DNA from: Bromus sterilis
Lineage: Eukaryota > Streptophyta > Magnoliopsida > Poales > Poaceae
Length of the DNA: 64,000 bases
Assembly: GCA_950022295.1 (NCBI GenBank)
Contig: OX465598.1
Coordinates: 2,542,001-2,606,000, forward strand
Direction: 5' to 3'
The notes beneath the pieces are model-generated. The model saw nothing but the letters and a program-made list of their open reading frames with translations, had not been told where the DNA came from and searched no databases. A program made the position numbers and the translations under genes. How positions within the stretch are numbered: the stretch's first letter is position 1; each line of letters begins with the position of its first letter. Below, one piece after another: positions 33,660 through 44,430 of this stretch.

Positions 33660-35300
33660 GGCCCACTGCCAGTGACTAGGGTTTAATCACTGTCTTAAAT
33701 TAAACTGGTTGGTTTATTAGAGGCATTGAGGCCCACTGTCATTGAAGAGTTGTCCTGAGAGTTCCGAAACGCCATAGTCCCTCTAACTAACAACGAACAA
33801 ATTCGGGTGGTCCCAGGTGAGTCGACATCTAACTTAAAAGTCGGTCGAGTTCTCGAACTGGTCTCTACCGTCTGTTGTAGGTTCGGGTTAGTGGCACTCA
33901 TCACCGAGGCCGGGTCCTCAGCCAGACATGTTGGACCAACAAGATATACCATTCCACGGGGCCGATTTGTTTTAAATCCGCTGACTCATCAACCGGCACA
34001 CACGTTTTGCAAATGGTAAATCAGCTTGAGCCACCACTAAAAATGTTTGGATCTAGGTAGGTAAGTCAAGGGAAGCCTATAACATCCCACGCGCGGTTAG
34101 GCACGCTCATCAAGAGACGACACAATACCCAGAACTCGGATCCTAGGTGACTCGAATGGAACAAAACGTCGAGGAGGGATAACCTGAACTTCCATCCTTC
34201 GTCGGATATAGTCAACATCATAATAATCATATCATCCACAATAATATAAAAGTGTGATAGCCCAATCCAAGGAGTAACAGGGGGTAACATTCGTGGAATC
34301 CTCAGCATGCATACTAAACAGGGGCTGGGCAACGAGCAATGTAACATAGCAGTACATGGTTTTCTGGGAGGGGACATGGTTGTATTGGTTTAAAAGAGGC
34401 TATAAACATGTGGTAGGATCAAGCAACGAAGCTAAACTAGAATAGCATGCAAACCGCTAGTTATAATAGAATGAATCGTAAATAATGTATAGTCCTTGCC
34501 TGTTGATAAGTCGAGTTCCGAAGGTATAGTCAATTGAAAATTCGCATCGTCTTCGAGAGTATCCGCGAGAGCATTGAAGAATGAAATACTGGAAAGCAAT
34601 CAACGTAGATGCATATATCACTATGAAGCAATCACAAGTAAACAAGATTAAGAAGGTAACACGAGACAATGTACTACGATACGGACCTACCTTCTAGAGC
34701 GGTTACTAGCAGATTAAGTGAAGTATCGATTTCACACGATGATACTTCACGTTTACAACGATTCAAATTGTTTAGCTACAATGACACGATTAAAGGGTTA
34801 TTAGCATGACATCTCACTTAAGCATGGCATATCACACAAACATGACAAGACGAGTGGCGATTAGGGTTGGGATTAGGGGAAAACCCTAGCTTGGTTTAGC
34901 TTTGCTGCCAAAAATGGTAGAGGTGCTGCTATTTATAGCCATGGGGTAGGTGGGTTGGTTTTACGAGAATACCCCTAATTTTATTATCACTGTCGGCGTC
35001 GCACGTTTCTCGCCGCATCGGCTCCGTATGAACTCCTATTCAGGTGAAACTTCAAACCACACGTTGCGCATAGCGAGCCGATGACTACTACCACTTATCG
35101 CACCCATCCGCTAACGTGGGCTGACGTCCGATAAAATAATCCATTTATTAGATAAATGAGGATTTTGTTCCGTTGGCGAAGGCTGATCTTGTGCCGGAAA
35201 TTGCGACGGTGATCGGGTGAATACCCGGTGCCGCAACGAGGTCGTGTGCCATGTTGATGGGGTCCGGTCACGCACGCCAATACGAGAAGGAGGGGGAAAT
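33660..35300 (-). mobile_element. possible degenerate LTR fragment
   Basis: Mixed-composition sequence with the feel of a gypsy LTR on the minus strand: GGCTATAAATAGCAGC (TATA box, about 34927-34942) followed by AACCCTAATC-type leader sequence, and imperfect-palindrome blocks. Flanking termini, target duplication and internal region were not identified. ORFs are short and unrelated to known proteins. Confidence 0.35.
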
Positions 35301-36720
35301 GTATTATATTAGGATTTTTTTGAAAAAAATACATTTCTATATCCTTACCTATTTTAAAGGAAGGTGGTTTTCTTAGTCTGTCCTGGCGTTTATGCAAAAA
35401 AGGTCCTCCCCTTTTAGCTAATCAACCCGCAGTCCAATGATTTCAGAAAAAAATGAAAAAGGTTCGCTGAGATTGGCTTGCTTGGCAGTTTTTGTCGTTG
35501 ATGGGCCAGCAACGAGTTTTCTTCATATGCATGGGCCAAGTTAGACTTTGCTTTAAATCGCTAAAAATTCGTGGAAAAGAGAGGATACGTTTCTATTAAA
35601 AAGGACAAAAGAGTTATTCTAATTAAAATGTGAGTTGTATGTAATAAAAGAAGGAAATAAATTGATGGTGGTCACAAAAAAAGTGTAGGAATAATAGCCG
35701 CGAAGAAAAAAATATGTGCATGATTCGTGGGATGTGAGCAATAAGAAAAAACAAGAAAAAAGAGACATTCTAATTAAAATATGATTTTTAGGTTGTATGT
35801 AATAAAATAAGGAAAGAAATTGCATGGTGACCATAAACGTGTGGGAATAATAGTTTTGAAGGAAAAATATATAATATGTGAAAAGAAAAATCTTAATTTA
35901 TGGGGAGGGGGTTGCGTGCAATAAGAAAATAATGAAAATTAGCCATTCTAATTTAAATATGATTTGCGGGATATATGTAATAAAGAAGGAAAGAAATTGT
36001 ATGTTGGCTAATATATGTGAAGGAAAAATATATATGTGCATGGAACCGCAAACGTGGAAAATATAATAGCTCTGAAGAAAAAGATATGGCATGTGCGAAA
36101 ACAAACATGGCAAAACATCATCTTTTCTCAATAGGCAATTAAACACTCTCTTATACGATTTTAAACCATCATTTTGGTTATTTCATATTTTGGTTCTTAG
36201 AATGAAATAGTTGTCATACAACATGAATAATCTCTAGCTAGCCCAATATCTATTTGTTTTTCAAGAAACAATGCATCGAGTAAAATTATCGATCTTAAGT
36301 TTTATAGATGGATGTCCGAATATATAAGATGTCGATCTTAAGTTTTATGGTTGACGGTAACCTTGATAGAAGGTGTACACGGTGCACGGCGCAACCTCAC
36401 TTTTTAATATGGTTTCTATGTAATGAAGCATGGACATCGAGCTAAAAAGATAAACCTTAAATTTGTTGATAATCTAAATATTTGTACTAATATAATTTTT
36501 ACGTATAATATAGTAAAGTAATTGTAGGTATTTTTACTAGTTTTACTTAAAGGCATTATTTTACTAATCCGATGCAACATATGAACTCTTTTAGTACATA
36601 TATATGTGATGTATTTTTTTCCTATTGTAACGTACGGGCATGTTTGCTAGTTTTTTATAATGTCTAGTGGACCTCTCTAAAGTATTATGAAAGTTCAATT
36701 TACCTCCCACATGGCTGACG
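35300..36720. other. AT-rich intergenic, repeated words, no gene
   Basis: Contains two or three diverged copies of a roughly 130-base unit with GTTGTATGTAATAAAA, AAGGAAA.AAATTG and GTGGTCA/GTGACCA words (about 35630-36080). Positions 36290-36355 also repeat ATCTTAAGTTTTAT. No protein-like frame. Confidence 0.5.
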
Positions 36721-36722
36721 TG

Positions 36723-36835
36723 GCCTCAATCTAGGGTTTTGTATTCCCTTCTTCTTCTTCTTCTCTTACTTATAAGCCTCAATCTAGGGTTTTGTATTCC
36801 CTTCTTCTCTGTTACGTAGTACTTATAAGCCTCCC
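36723..36835 (+). promoter_or_regulatory. duplicated telo-box promoter segment
   Basis: CCTCAATCTAGGGTTTTGTA followed by TTCCCTTCTTCT occurs at about 36724 and again at about 36778, and CTTATAAGCCTC follows each. CTAGGGTTTT contains the telo-box (AAACCCTA on the other strand), a hallmark of plant ribosomal protein gene promoters. TATAAG at 36770 and 36828 may act as TATA elements. It stands 85 to 195 bases upstream of the L35-like start. Confidence 0.65.
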
Positions 36836-36918
36836 CCGCCGCCGGCAGTGAATTGCCTGGGTTCTTGTCGCACAGCCTCCGCTTTGCCCCTGACCGACGC
36901 TGCCGTCGCCCGCCCGCC

Positions 36919-37125
36919 ATGGGTAAGCGGCATCATTGCGTCCTTACTACGTAGTTTGTTTCTTGTGGATCTTACTGACGCCGGCCTCCTCCGTTGTTGT
37001 GCGGCAGACCCGGTCGAGCAGGCGGAACTTAAGGCGCAGCTTGAGAAGCTCAAGGCGGAGCTCAAGAAACTATCTGTCTCCGGCGGCAAGGTCACCGGCC
37101 GTACCCTCTCCGACTTGTGCGCGCG

Positions 37126-37168
<43 letters not shown>

Positions 37169-38371
37169 GTTTTCTTGCTTGCAAGCGTCTGTCTTGTATA
37201 TCTTGAGACGGGAATTGAATTGAATTGATTCTAACCCTTTTTCTTGCGGAACTGAACCTATCTATCTGGATTGGATTGGGTTGTTCATTCGATCAGCCAC
37301 CCTTGTGTCGCGGAGGTGGTGCAGAAGCAGAAGGCGAAGCTGCGGGAGGCGTACAGAAACCGCAAACCACGCATCTTCGACCTCCGTCGTTTCAACTCTT
37401 CCCAATCTCAACCACCAGTTGCTCCCAGTCCCATGTTGATACACTCACTGCGCTCTATGTCAGTATCTGATGGTAAGACTGCTATTTTCTGCTTTAGTAG
37501 AGTGACGATAGGACTACTGACTGTTAATTATGTTCTGCTTTAGTAAATATATCGTTGATCCAAACATTCATCCTTGTCATATTACAGTTTATAATGAAAG
37601 AGTATGTATATATATATATATACACTTTGCTCTCTTCTCTGCAAAACGCCCGCCTAGAAACACTAGCTAGGCTTCTCTCTACGGCGTGTTCCCAATACTT
37701 ATTCAGTCCTTCCCAATTCTTGCATGCTACTGTGCCTACTTTGCAGGACACCAACAGTGGGTAGTGAAGAGGATAAGTGGACATGTATGGAAACTGTGTC
37801 TAGTAAATATCTGACTGATTCAATTCAACTACTCATCCTTGTCAAATTTACAGTGTATAATGAAGTATATATACACTTGGCTCTAGTGAAAACAATTCAA
37901 GTATATGAAATTGTTTGTGCATTTCTAGCACTCTTCAAGTAAATGGACTGTTTGTATACAACTATAGTACCCTTAACATAGGTTGAAATAGTGGGATAAC
38001 ATTTTCATGTTGGTATATGCCACATTCAGTCCACTGCTTTTTAGATCCATTGTTTTTCTTATGTTCTGACATTTTATTTTTCCATTTTGGAGATACCACT
38101 GGTTTTGCATCATACAAATGGAATGGACGTACCTTGTTTTGTTGTTGTTGGTTTAACCACACTGACCCAACATTTTATTGATTTGTCCCACAGCTTTCTC
38201 TGAAGATGGAGAGGGAAAGGAAGCATAAGAACTACTTCTCCATGAGGAAGTATAATAAAGGCCTAGGCCAGGACTGCGATGCAATGCCTAGCATAGTGTG
38301 CAAGTATTTTGTGTTTGCTCTGTTACCTGAAATGCCTAGATTAATTGGTGTAAGTGGCATATTCTATTGAC
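36919..38371 (+). pseudogene. diverged ribosomal protein uL29 (L35)-like gene
   Basis: Three blocks match the 60S protein L35 in order. An ATGG mini-exon (36919-36922, donor GTAAGC) joins 37008 to give DPVEQAELKAQLEKLKAELK and then GGKVTG. Block 2 (about 37310-37472, donor GGTAAG) gives VVQKQKAKLREAYRNRKP and FDLRRF. Block 3 (from 38194, acceptor CCCACAG) gives LKMERERKHKNYF and SMRKY. L35 has the same helices (ELQAQLKDLKAEL, QKQKAALREAY, LKTEREKKREKYF). Missing is the central KLSKIKVVRLSIARVLT region, replaced by a (CT)n tract at 37128-37167, and the third exon runs on for about 35 extra residues. A start in ATG followed by an intron and telo-boxes upstream is typical of RP genes. Probably a pseudogene, or a neofunctionalised copy. 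Confidence 0.62.
37128..37167. repeat. (CT)n microsatellite
   Basis: About 20 CT units that interrupt the L35-like reading frame directly after the KVTGRTLSDL stretch. Confidence 0.97.
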
Positions 38372-38807
38372 ACTGAAATTTTACATGTTTCGTGGAAGCT
38401 TTTCTTTGTCTTTGTGAAATCTTACTTGTTTTGTGGAGCTTTGCATGAGAATGAAGTTGTCCTGCTTTTGGTCCAAATGTTTCTATTTCCATCTTCCATG
38501 CTAGACGGCTACTCATAATAACACTTTGAAACCCATACGTCAAGATTCTGCTCAACTGTTCTGAAAGAGTAGTTTGACTTACTGTGCTAATGTTTATCTG
38601 TTCATGCATCCAAAATATGTTCCTGGTAACCCGGTTGGTCGATTAAAACTAAGTTGGGGGGTTATAATCGAAGGGCCGGGGTTGTTTCTACTCGTTTCAT
38701 CAAGCCTTTTGATGCGCACTTGGGACGGAAGCATGAGAGGACGTATGTAAACTTGAATGGCTCGTTGATCACTGAAATGAAGCTCCTGAATGCAGCTCTA
38801 ATTTATG

Positions 38808-38971
38808 TGTGTTTGTAATTGTGATAGCTTGTACGTGTGTGTGTGTTGTTGTAACCGTGGTGGTTGTTAGTGAGATATACTCTCAATCTAGCTTACGAGA
38901 GATAATCTCCAACAATCCAACACGGTTACAAGAGCACACGCATGCGTAGACGCTATCACAACTACAAACAC
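38808..38971. repeat. ~75-bp imperfect inverted repeat (foldback)
   Basis: The left arm (GTGTTTGTAATTGTGATAGC ... TTGTAACCGTGGTGG ... GAGATATACTCTC) and the right arm (reverse complement GTGTTTGTAGTTGTGATAGC ... TTGTAACCGTGTTGG ... GAGATTATCTCTC) are separated by only about 10 bases. Transcribed, this forms one long hairpin. No TA or longer target duplication was identified. Confidence 0.75.
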
Positions 38972-39009
38972 GGTTTATAACATCACCATGATATACAATG
39001 TTTAACAAT

Positions 39010-39640
39010 GCCGACGCTGATGCTGCCAAAGCCTTGCAACTCACCTTCTTGCCGTCGGCGATGATGACAAAAGCAAGCCGAGGCTTCTCTACACCTACCG
39101 AACCGTCTTCACCAGCTTTGCCGCGCGGTTGACCGAGGAGGAGCTCAAGGAGGTTTCTACGAAGCCGGACTTCGTGCGCTCCTTCGAGGACATCATCTAC
39201 AGCGTGGATACTACCCACATGCCGACCTTCCTCAGGCAACGGTGGCCACGGGGTGGTCATTGATCACGACATGCATCGATGACACTCGATGACACCCACC
39301 CGTCGCTAGGGCATCCAGGCCTGGACGTCCTAGGGGTCGTGCCATTCGGCCATCAAGTGCAACAACAAGTTGATCGGGGCGAGGAACATGTGTACGACGA
39401 CACCCCGCCCCATGACTCGTACCACGGCCTCGGCACGCACGTGGCGACCATCGCTGTTGGCAATTTCGTCGCTGACGTTTCCGTCAACGGGTGACGTCGC
39501 CTCCGGCGTGGCTCCGTACGCACACACCTGGCGATCTACAAGGTGTGCGGCGGCCCCAAGGCGGAGTGCTCCGGGCCAGCCGTGCTCAAGGCCTTCGACG
39601 ATGCGGTGCATGAGGGGGTGGACATCATCTCGATACAAAA
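39010..39640 (+). pseudogene. subtilisin-like protease fragment A
   Basis: Matches plant subtilases (S8A). An I9 prodomain portion (LLYTYRTVFTSFAARLTEEE, then SFEDIIYSVDTTHMPTFL) is followed by frame changes. Then comes the region around the catalytic His as GLGTHVATIAVGNFV, then DVASGVAP, and finally YKVCGGPKAECSGPAVLKAF and DDAVHEGVDIIS. At least two frameshifts and an in-frame TGA near 39260 break it. The Asp catalytic motif is damaged, and the Ser/substrate domains are absent. Family members are normally about 750 aa secreted proteases. Confidence 0.85.
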
Positions 39641-39808
39641 ACCAATGTAGCGTACGAGAACATGATTCCGCCGTGGGAGAGTCGCTCGCCGAAGTCATAG
39701 GTATTGCGCGTACCCTCTCGAGGAGTTGAAGGCCTTGGTTCATGACCGTGTAGTCATCTGCAATATAGTCCCAACAGTCCTTCTTAGGGACGAATGTAGG
39801 GGGGACGA

Positions 39809-39840
39809 GGGGGGGGGGCAACCCCCCCCCCCCCCCCCCC
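39809..39840. repeat. G10/C19 homopolymer palindrome
   Basis: Ten G at 39809-39818, CAA, then 19 C at 39822-39840. It can fold as a GC hairpin or G/C-rich non-B structure. It sits between the two subtilase fragments and could also be a sequencing-error hot spot. Confidence 0.85.
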
Positions 39841-39889
39841 AACACATGTTGTCGTCACTTGATGCGGATCATTGGATGTCGTCAAGTCC

Positions 39890-40206
39890 CGGGTGAGTAG
39901 AGCCGCCAGGAGGAGGCCAAGATGCCGATGCCAGAGCCTGGCACCTCACCTTCCTGCCGCCGCCGACATCGCCGAGGCTGCTCTATTCCTATCGAACGGT
40001 CTTCACCGCGCGGCTGACCGAGGAGGAGCTCAATGATGTTTATGCGAAGCCAGGCTTTGTGCGCTCCTTCGAGTACATCATCTACAACACGCATACTACC
40101 CGCATGCCGGCCTTCCTAGGACTGCCCAACCGCATGGGCGTGGCGCCCGACAACTGGCCCGGTGCCGGCGTGCCTCTCCACATGGAGGAGAACGGGCACG
40201 TCTGTT
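39890..40206 (+). pseudogene. subtilisin-like protease fragment B
   Basis: A second copy of the subtilase prodomain: WHLTFLPPPTSPRLLYSYRT, then TARLTEEELNDVYAKPGFV, SFEYIIYNTHTTRMPAFL, then GLPNRMGVAPDNWPGAGV, which leads into the mature enzyme and stops being recognisable near 40206. It is closely related to fragment A but retains a slightly better frame. Only the prodomain and the start of the peptidase are present, so it is a truncated duplicate. Confidence 0.85.
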
Positions 40207-40224
40207 AAATTATATAGTACGCCC

Positions 40225-40463
40225 ATTTGGGACACGTAGGAGCCCACGCACCTTGCCTACATGCCATTGAATCATACCTTGGTTTTATTAATAAAAGAGA
40301 CAAGTATTAATATCTTTTCAAGTAAGGTATGTATTAACACCTAGCATTAATGTACTTTTTTAAGTAAGGTATGTATTAATACCTATAATTAATATATAAT
40401 TAGAAAATAAAGAAATCATACCTTATGCTAATCAAGGTGTCCAAGCACCTAGGTGTCCCAAAT
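40225..40463. mobile_element. MITE, ~239 bp, AT-rich
   Basis: Inverted termini ATTTGGGACACGTAGGAGCC at 40225 and its imperfect partner (reverse complement ATTTGGGACACCTAGGTGCT) ending at 40463, with about 25 of 31 bases matching. The interior holds repeated AAGGTATGTATTAA words. No clear target duplication, so the superfamily is not assigned. Confidence 0.7.
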
Positions 40464-41400
40464 AATTTGCAAAATTATATCTCTTTATAAATAAACTGTC
40501 TATTTTTTTTAGATTAATAAACTGTCTATGTGTGATGGTTACTAGACTAAGGGCATCTTCGATTGATCCCAAGTCCTTGTTTTGTTTTGAAGGAATTCTC
40601 TATTTTACCTACTTCAATCCTTCCTATCACTTTTGCCAAGTAAGATAAAAGTAACAGAGTTGTGGGTTGAAATACCCTCTCCTCTCCTCTCCCTTCAAAG
40701 GAATGTGCCTGGGTTGAAATTATAAACTGACGTTCGAAATAATCTCTATTGGGATTTTGTAGGTTTTTATGTTCCTGTGCGTGTAATCTTACTTGGCAAA
40801 CAGCTTAGTTGTGAAATTAATCATATTTTTTTATAGGCTAAAAGTCGACAGGGTGATGTTAGTGAGTGCCTACATAGTTATCTACAACTGTTACATATTG
40901 TTTCATGAGTCAGATCATAGCAATTTATAATCATTATTAATTTGTACGAAATATATATAGCTTGTACTAAATGTAGTTTTTTCTTCCAATTTCCTAAATT
41001 TGGTAATTTTGTGAGAGGCTAACAAACATGACCGTCATGAATTTTGTGGTACAGATTATGTCACTACCTCATGATTTTGAGAAGGTAGATTTAGTTTGGT
41101 ATAGTTAATTTCCTATTGCCTAGAGGCGTTCATGACTGGTGTGCAGTGATTTTTCTTACATTATACTGCCTCTGTTTTTTTTTATATTCATTAACGAGAT
41201 GTGTTGCCAAACATTTGAGTTCCTGATCTTGATGTGTGCAGGTCGTAAGCAATGTGCCATATTGCTGGTGCAGTGACCTTTGTCGCTCATATGGTTGTTC
41301 AAACACATGCCTCCAAGGCAGTATATGTGACTAAGTGAGGGCTACGCAATGCGCACAATTCTGTCTAAGATCTCTAGATATACATAACGACACACACCTG
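40464..41400. other. intergenic, AT-rich, no gene seen
   Basis: No protein-like frame or paired terminus was found. CCTCTCCTCTCC near 40678 is low complexity. Confidence 0.5.
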
Positions 41401-42665
41401 GCTCCCCCTTCCTCCGTGTCTTCCACCTAGGGTGACTCGGGGGCGAATCCCGCCGCCGCGCACAACCCGAGGTGCCTGCCGCTTTGGAGGCTCAAGCGCG
41501 GGACACGGTTTCGGCTATGGCGGTGCGGCGGCGACGTGCGGGCGAGCGTAGGCGGGTACACGCAGGAGGGCCCCCAACGCGGTTAGCGAGCGCTCATGGA
41601 CTGCAGACGTGCACAGGCGGCCGGCGGCGCGGATCTAGCTGGTGGCGGCGACGACGATACGGGCTATGCCGGGTTCCTACTTCCACCGATGGGCGTGTGG
41701 ACTGCGGCCAGGGACCATGGTGGTCCATGGCCTCGGGCGGCGCTGCTTCGTGTCTTGCTGGCATGGTGCTCGGTATGACATGGTGGCTCGTGCTGTGTCC
41801 GGTGGTCTTGCTCTAGTCGTGTGTCGACGGGGCTGCTGGCGGGCGGTGGCCTCCGCGAGGTGCGTGTAACCGTCATGGTGGTGGTTGGCGGGCTTGCCAG
41901 CGGTGGTGCAAGAAGATGTGCGGGTGAGATGGTGTGGAAATGGTGTGAAGACCCCGTCTTGGCCTTGTGACGTGACCAGCGATGGCAACTGTTGTGGTCA
42001 TCGTTGACCTTCTTGGAGGCGTCGCTGTTGTGCTTCTGCACCTCTTCTGCAGGGATCCGGCTTCTTAGCCTCTCCAAGGGAAACCCGTGACCTTTGGGTC
42101 GGGCGATGGCGGCGCTAAGGCGTCGTGTAACCTCTTGGGGGCTTCATCTCGGAGCTTCGCACCGGCACGCGGGACCGATGGATGGCGGTGGGGGTGATAT
42201 CCACACTTCTGTGGCAACGATGACAGTGGGAGTGATGTTGGCAGCATGGCATCGGATGAGTTAGTCGACTCTTATTTGGCGTGTCCGCGGGAGTACCTTG
42301 GTTCGTTTTGCGGCTGTGAAGTCAAAGCTCCATTGGCGGAGCCATGTGGTATACGATGACTGACTGCAGGTGTACCTTTCGGTAATCTTTCGTGGCGCCA
42401 TTCGTGCCTGGTTTCTGTCCTCTGGAGTTCACCATCAGAGTCAGAGATGCGTTGTTTGGTCGCATGGTTTAGGGTCCTCTAGGGCGTGTGTGTGTGTGAT
42501 GACGATGACGCATGCGTACGGTCTCGGGGAGGCACTCTTTGGAGTGGTGTGTGTGAGGCAACTTAAGGGTGCCGCTTCAGCGAGTTGTGAGGGTTTTCGC
42601 TTGGTTTTTCCTTATTAACCGAGCAACTCTGATTCTCTCTTAATTAATGAATCTGGCAAAGCTTT
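41400..42665 (+). other. GC-rich unassigned block, possible retroelement 3' end
   Basis: The abrupt GC-rich block carries several overlapping ORFs (41472-41816 plus, 42077-41664 minus) with no conserved domain and biased to Arg/Gly/Pro. It ends with TTAATTAATGAATCTGGCAA, AGCTTTTGCC and an A-rich tail (42683-42695), resembling the 3' end of a non-LTR retroelement. The reading is tentative. Confidence 0.35.
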
Positions 42666-42885
42666 TGCCATCGATTTTATAAGAAGAAAAAAAACAATTT
42701 CGGGCACTCTTAGTGTTTTCTTAATTGATATATGAGGCCCACTAAACCCCTTCTCCCCGGCCTAACTAAAAAGTAAGGGGGAGGTCGTCCCTCCCGTACC
42801 TCCTGTACCTCTGTACCTACGTAGCCGAATCACTAGGAAGGAGGAGATTGAGCAGGCGCAGAAAGAAACAAGATCCAATCCATCC

Positions 42886-43717
42886 ATGCTGGGCAAACGG
42901 GAGAGGAGCGTGGTGATGCCTCGAACGGTCAGCTTGTCGTCCATACCGCCGATGGCCGAGACGGCTCCGGCGCCCAAGCAGGCACGGCAGCAGCAGCAGC
43001 AGCAGGGAGGAGGCGACGACGAGAGCTTGGCTAAGGCTAATGCTAAGGCGGCGGCGTTCCTGGCAGCTTGCGGCTGGTGCAGCAAAGACCTCGGCCCTGG
43101 CAAGGATGCCTACATCTACAGGTACGTACCTGGCCCATCCACCTCATCTTGTTTGATCAATTTCCCATCCCATGGTTTCTAGCTCACTTCTCATGATTTT
43201 CTAGATCCAATCCATCTTAGTAGATGCAAAATTCTCTACATCTAGTGTTGCTTATTTATTATAGATGAAAATTAATGTGGCGATCATTAGATGCATTAAT
43301 TCTTTTTTCATTGATCGTTCGTTCCTTCATGTATACACATACACGGGAGGAGTTTTCATGATATATAGCTAGATCTGTTTTTATTCATTCATCAACATTT
43401 ACTCTTACGAATTTAGCCAGCCAGCTAGGCAAGTGCCACTTCACGATTTGAGTCCAAACGGTTCTTAACTATAGTTCTTTCATCCCGTCGATCGCCTGAT
43501 TTTTTTTCCAGCTCATTCATAGTATGGATGTTATATCTTTGAATTCTCTCTTGATCGATCAGCATGTTAATCTGGCATGTTGACTTAGAAGATACCATTT
43601 TGATTGGATTGGATTGGTTTGCACAGGGGCGAGATGGCATTCTGCACCCATGAGTGCAGGGAGCGGCAGATCAAGAAAGACGAGCAGCTTGAAGAAGATA
43701 GCTTAGGGGAGGAGTGA
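42886..43717 (+). CDS. FCS-like zinc finger (FLZ, DUF581) protein, 108 aa
   Basis: Two exons, 42886-43121 and 43627-43717, joined in phase through AG/G (Arg). Residues about 61-96 form the FLZ domain: FLAACGWCSKDLGPGKDAY, then IYRGEMAFCTHECRERQI. This has the C-x2-C ... FC-x3-C zinc ligands and the FCS-type core (FCT here). The intron splits the domain right after IYR, the usual position in grass FLZ genes. The N-terminus is short with a Gln run (CAG repeat) near residues 33-38. FLZ proteins bind SnRK1 kinase subunits and act as scaffolds in energy and stress signalling. Length is normal for small FLZ members. Complete and apparently intact. Confidence 0.93.
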
Positions 43718-44160
43718 TGCATGCCATAGGAACAACTTCAGATATGTGTACATACATATAGATCCTAGAGTTTTACTAGTCATGTGAACCCATGCATATA
43801 TGTGCCGTGGATGTTTTCATGTTGCTCCTAGCTTCTGCCATTTGTGCCACGGAACTACTTTGCAGTGTTGCTCCTAGCTTTCATGTTTTCATGTTGCTCC
43901 TAGCTTCTGCCATTTGTGCCGTGGATGATCATTAACCTGAGCGAGACGATGGAAATGGCAATGGCAGTGGCGATGATCTTTGCAGTGTACCACTTGTTAT
44001 GATTTGAATGTTCCTTTTTCATTTTCTAGAGGCATGAAGTGTACCTCTCGCAAAAACGAAATTGTGCCTCCACAAGAGGCTCGATCATACCTTAAAAAAA
44101 AGAAAAACACATTATTTTTCTTTTTTTAGAAGCACGGGATGTGCCTTTTGTGAAAGCAAA
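43718..44160. other. FLZ 3' flank with short duplication
   Basis: A phrase TTTTCATGTTGCTCCTAGCT, then TCTGCCATTTGTGCC, occurs at about 43813 and again at about 43888, each followed by GTGG or ACGG. This is a roughly 75-base duplication in the likely 3' UTR. Then A-rich DNA leads into the next repeat. Confidence 0.7.
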
Positions 44161-44430
44161 TCTATGCCTTCATAAGAAGCACGATCGTGCCTCTCGAAAG
44201 GAAATGTCCTTTTCCTTTTTAGATGCATGGGACATACCTCCCACGGAAGCAAATCTATGACTATCATAAAAAAAATCCACTTAATTGTTTAAAAAGAAAA
44301 TCAGCACAATGTACCACACTTGTGACAAACTCAAGCACTCTCTTTTTCCCCCAGAGGGGGACAAAAAAGGCCAACGAGCTTTTCAGTTGAACTAGAATAT
44401 AATTCAGACTGTCCCTTATATTAAATGATA

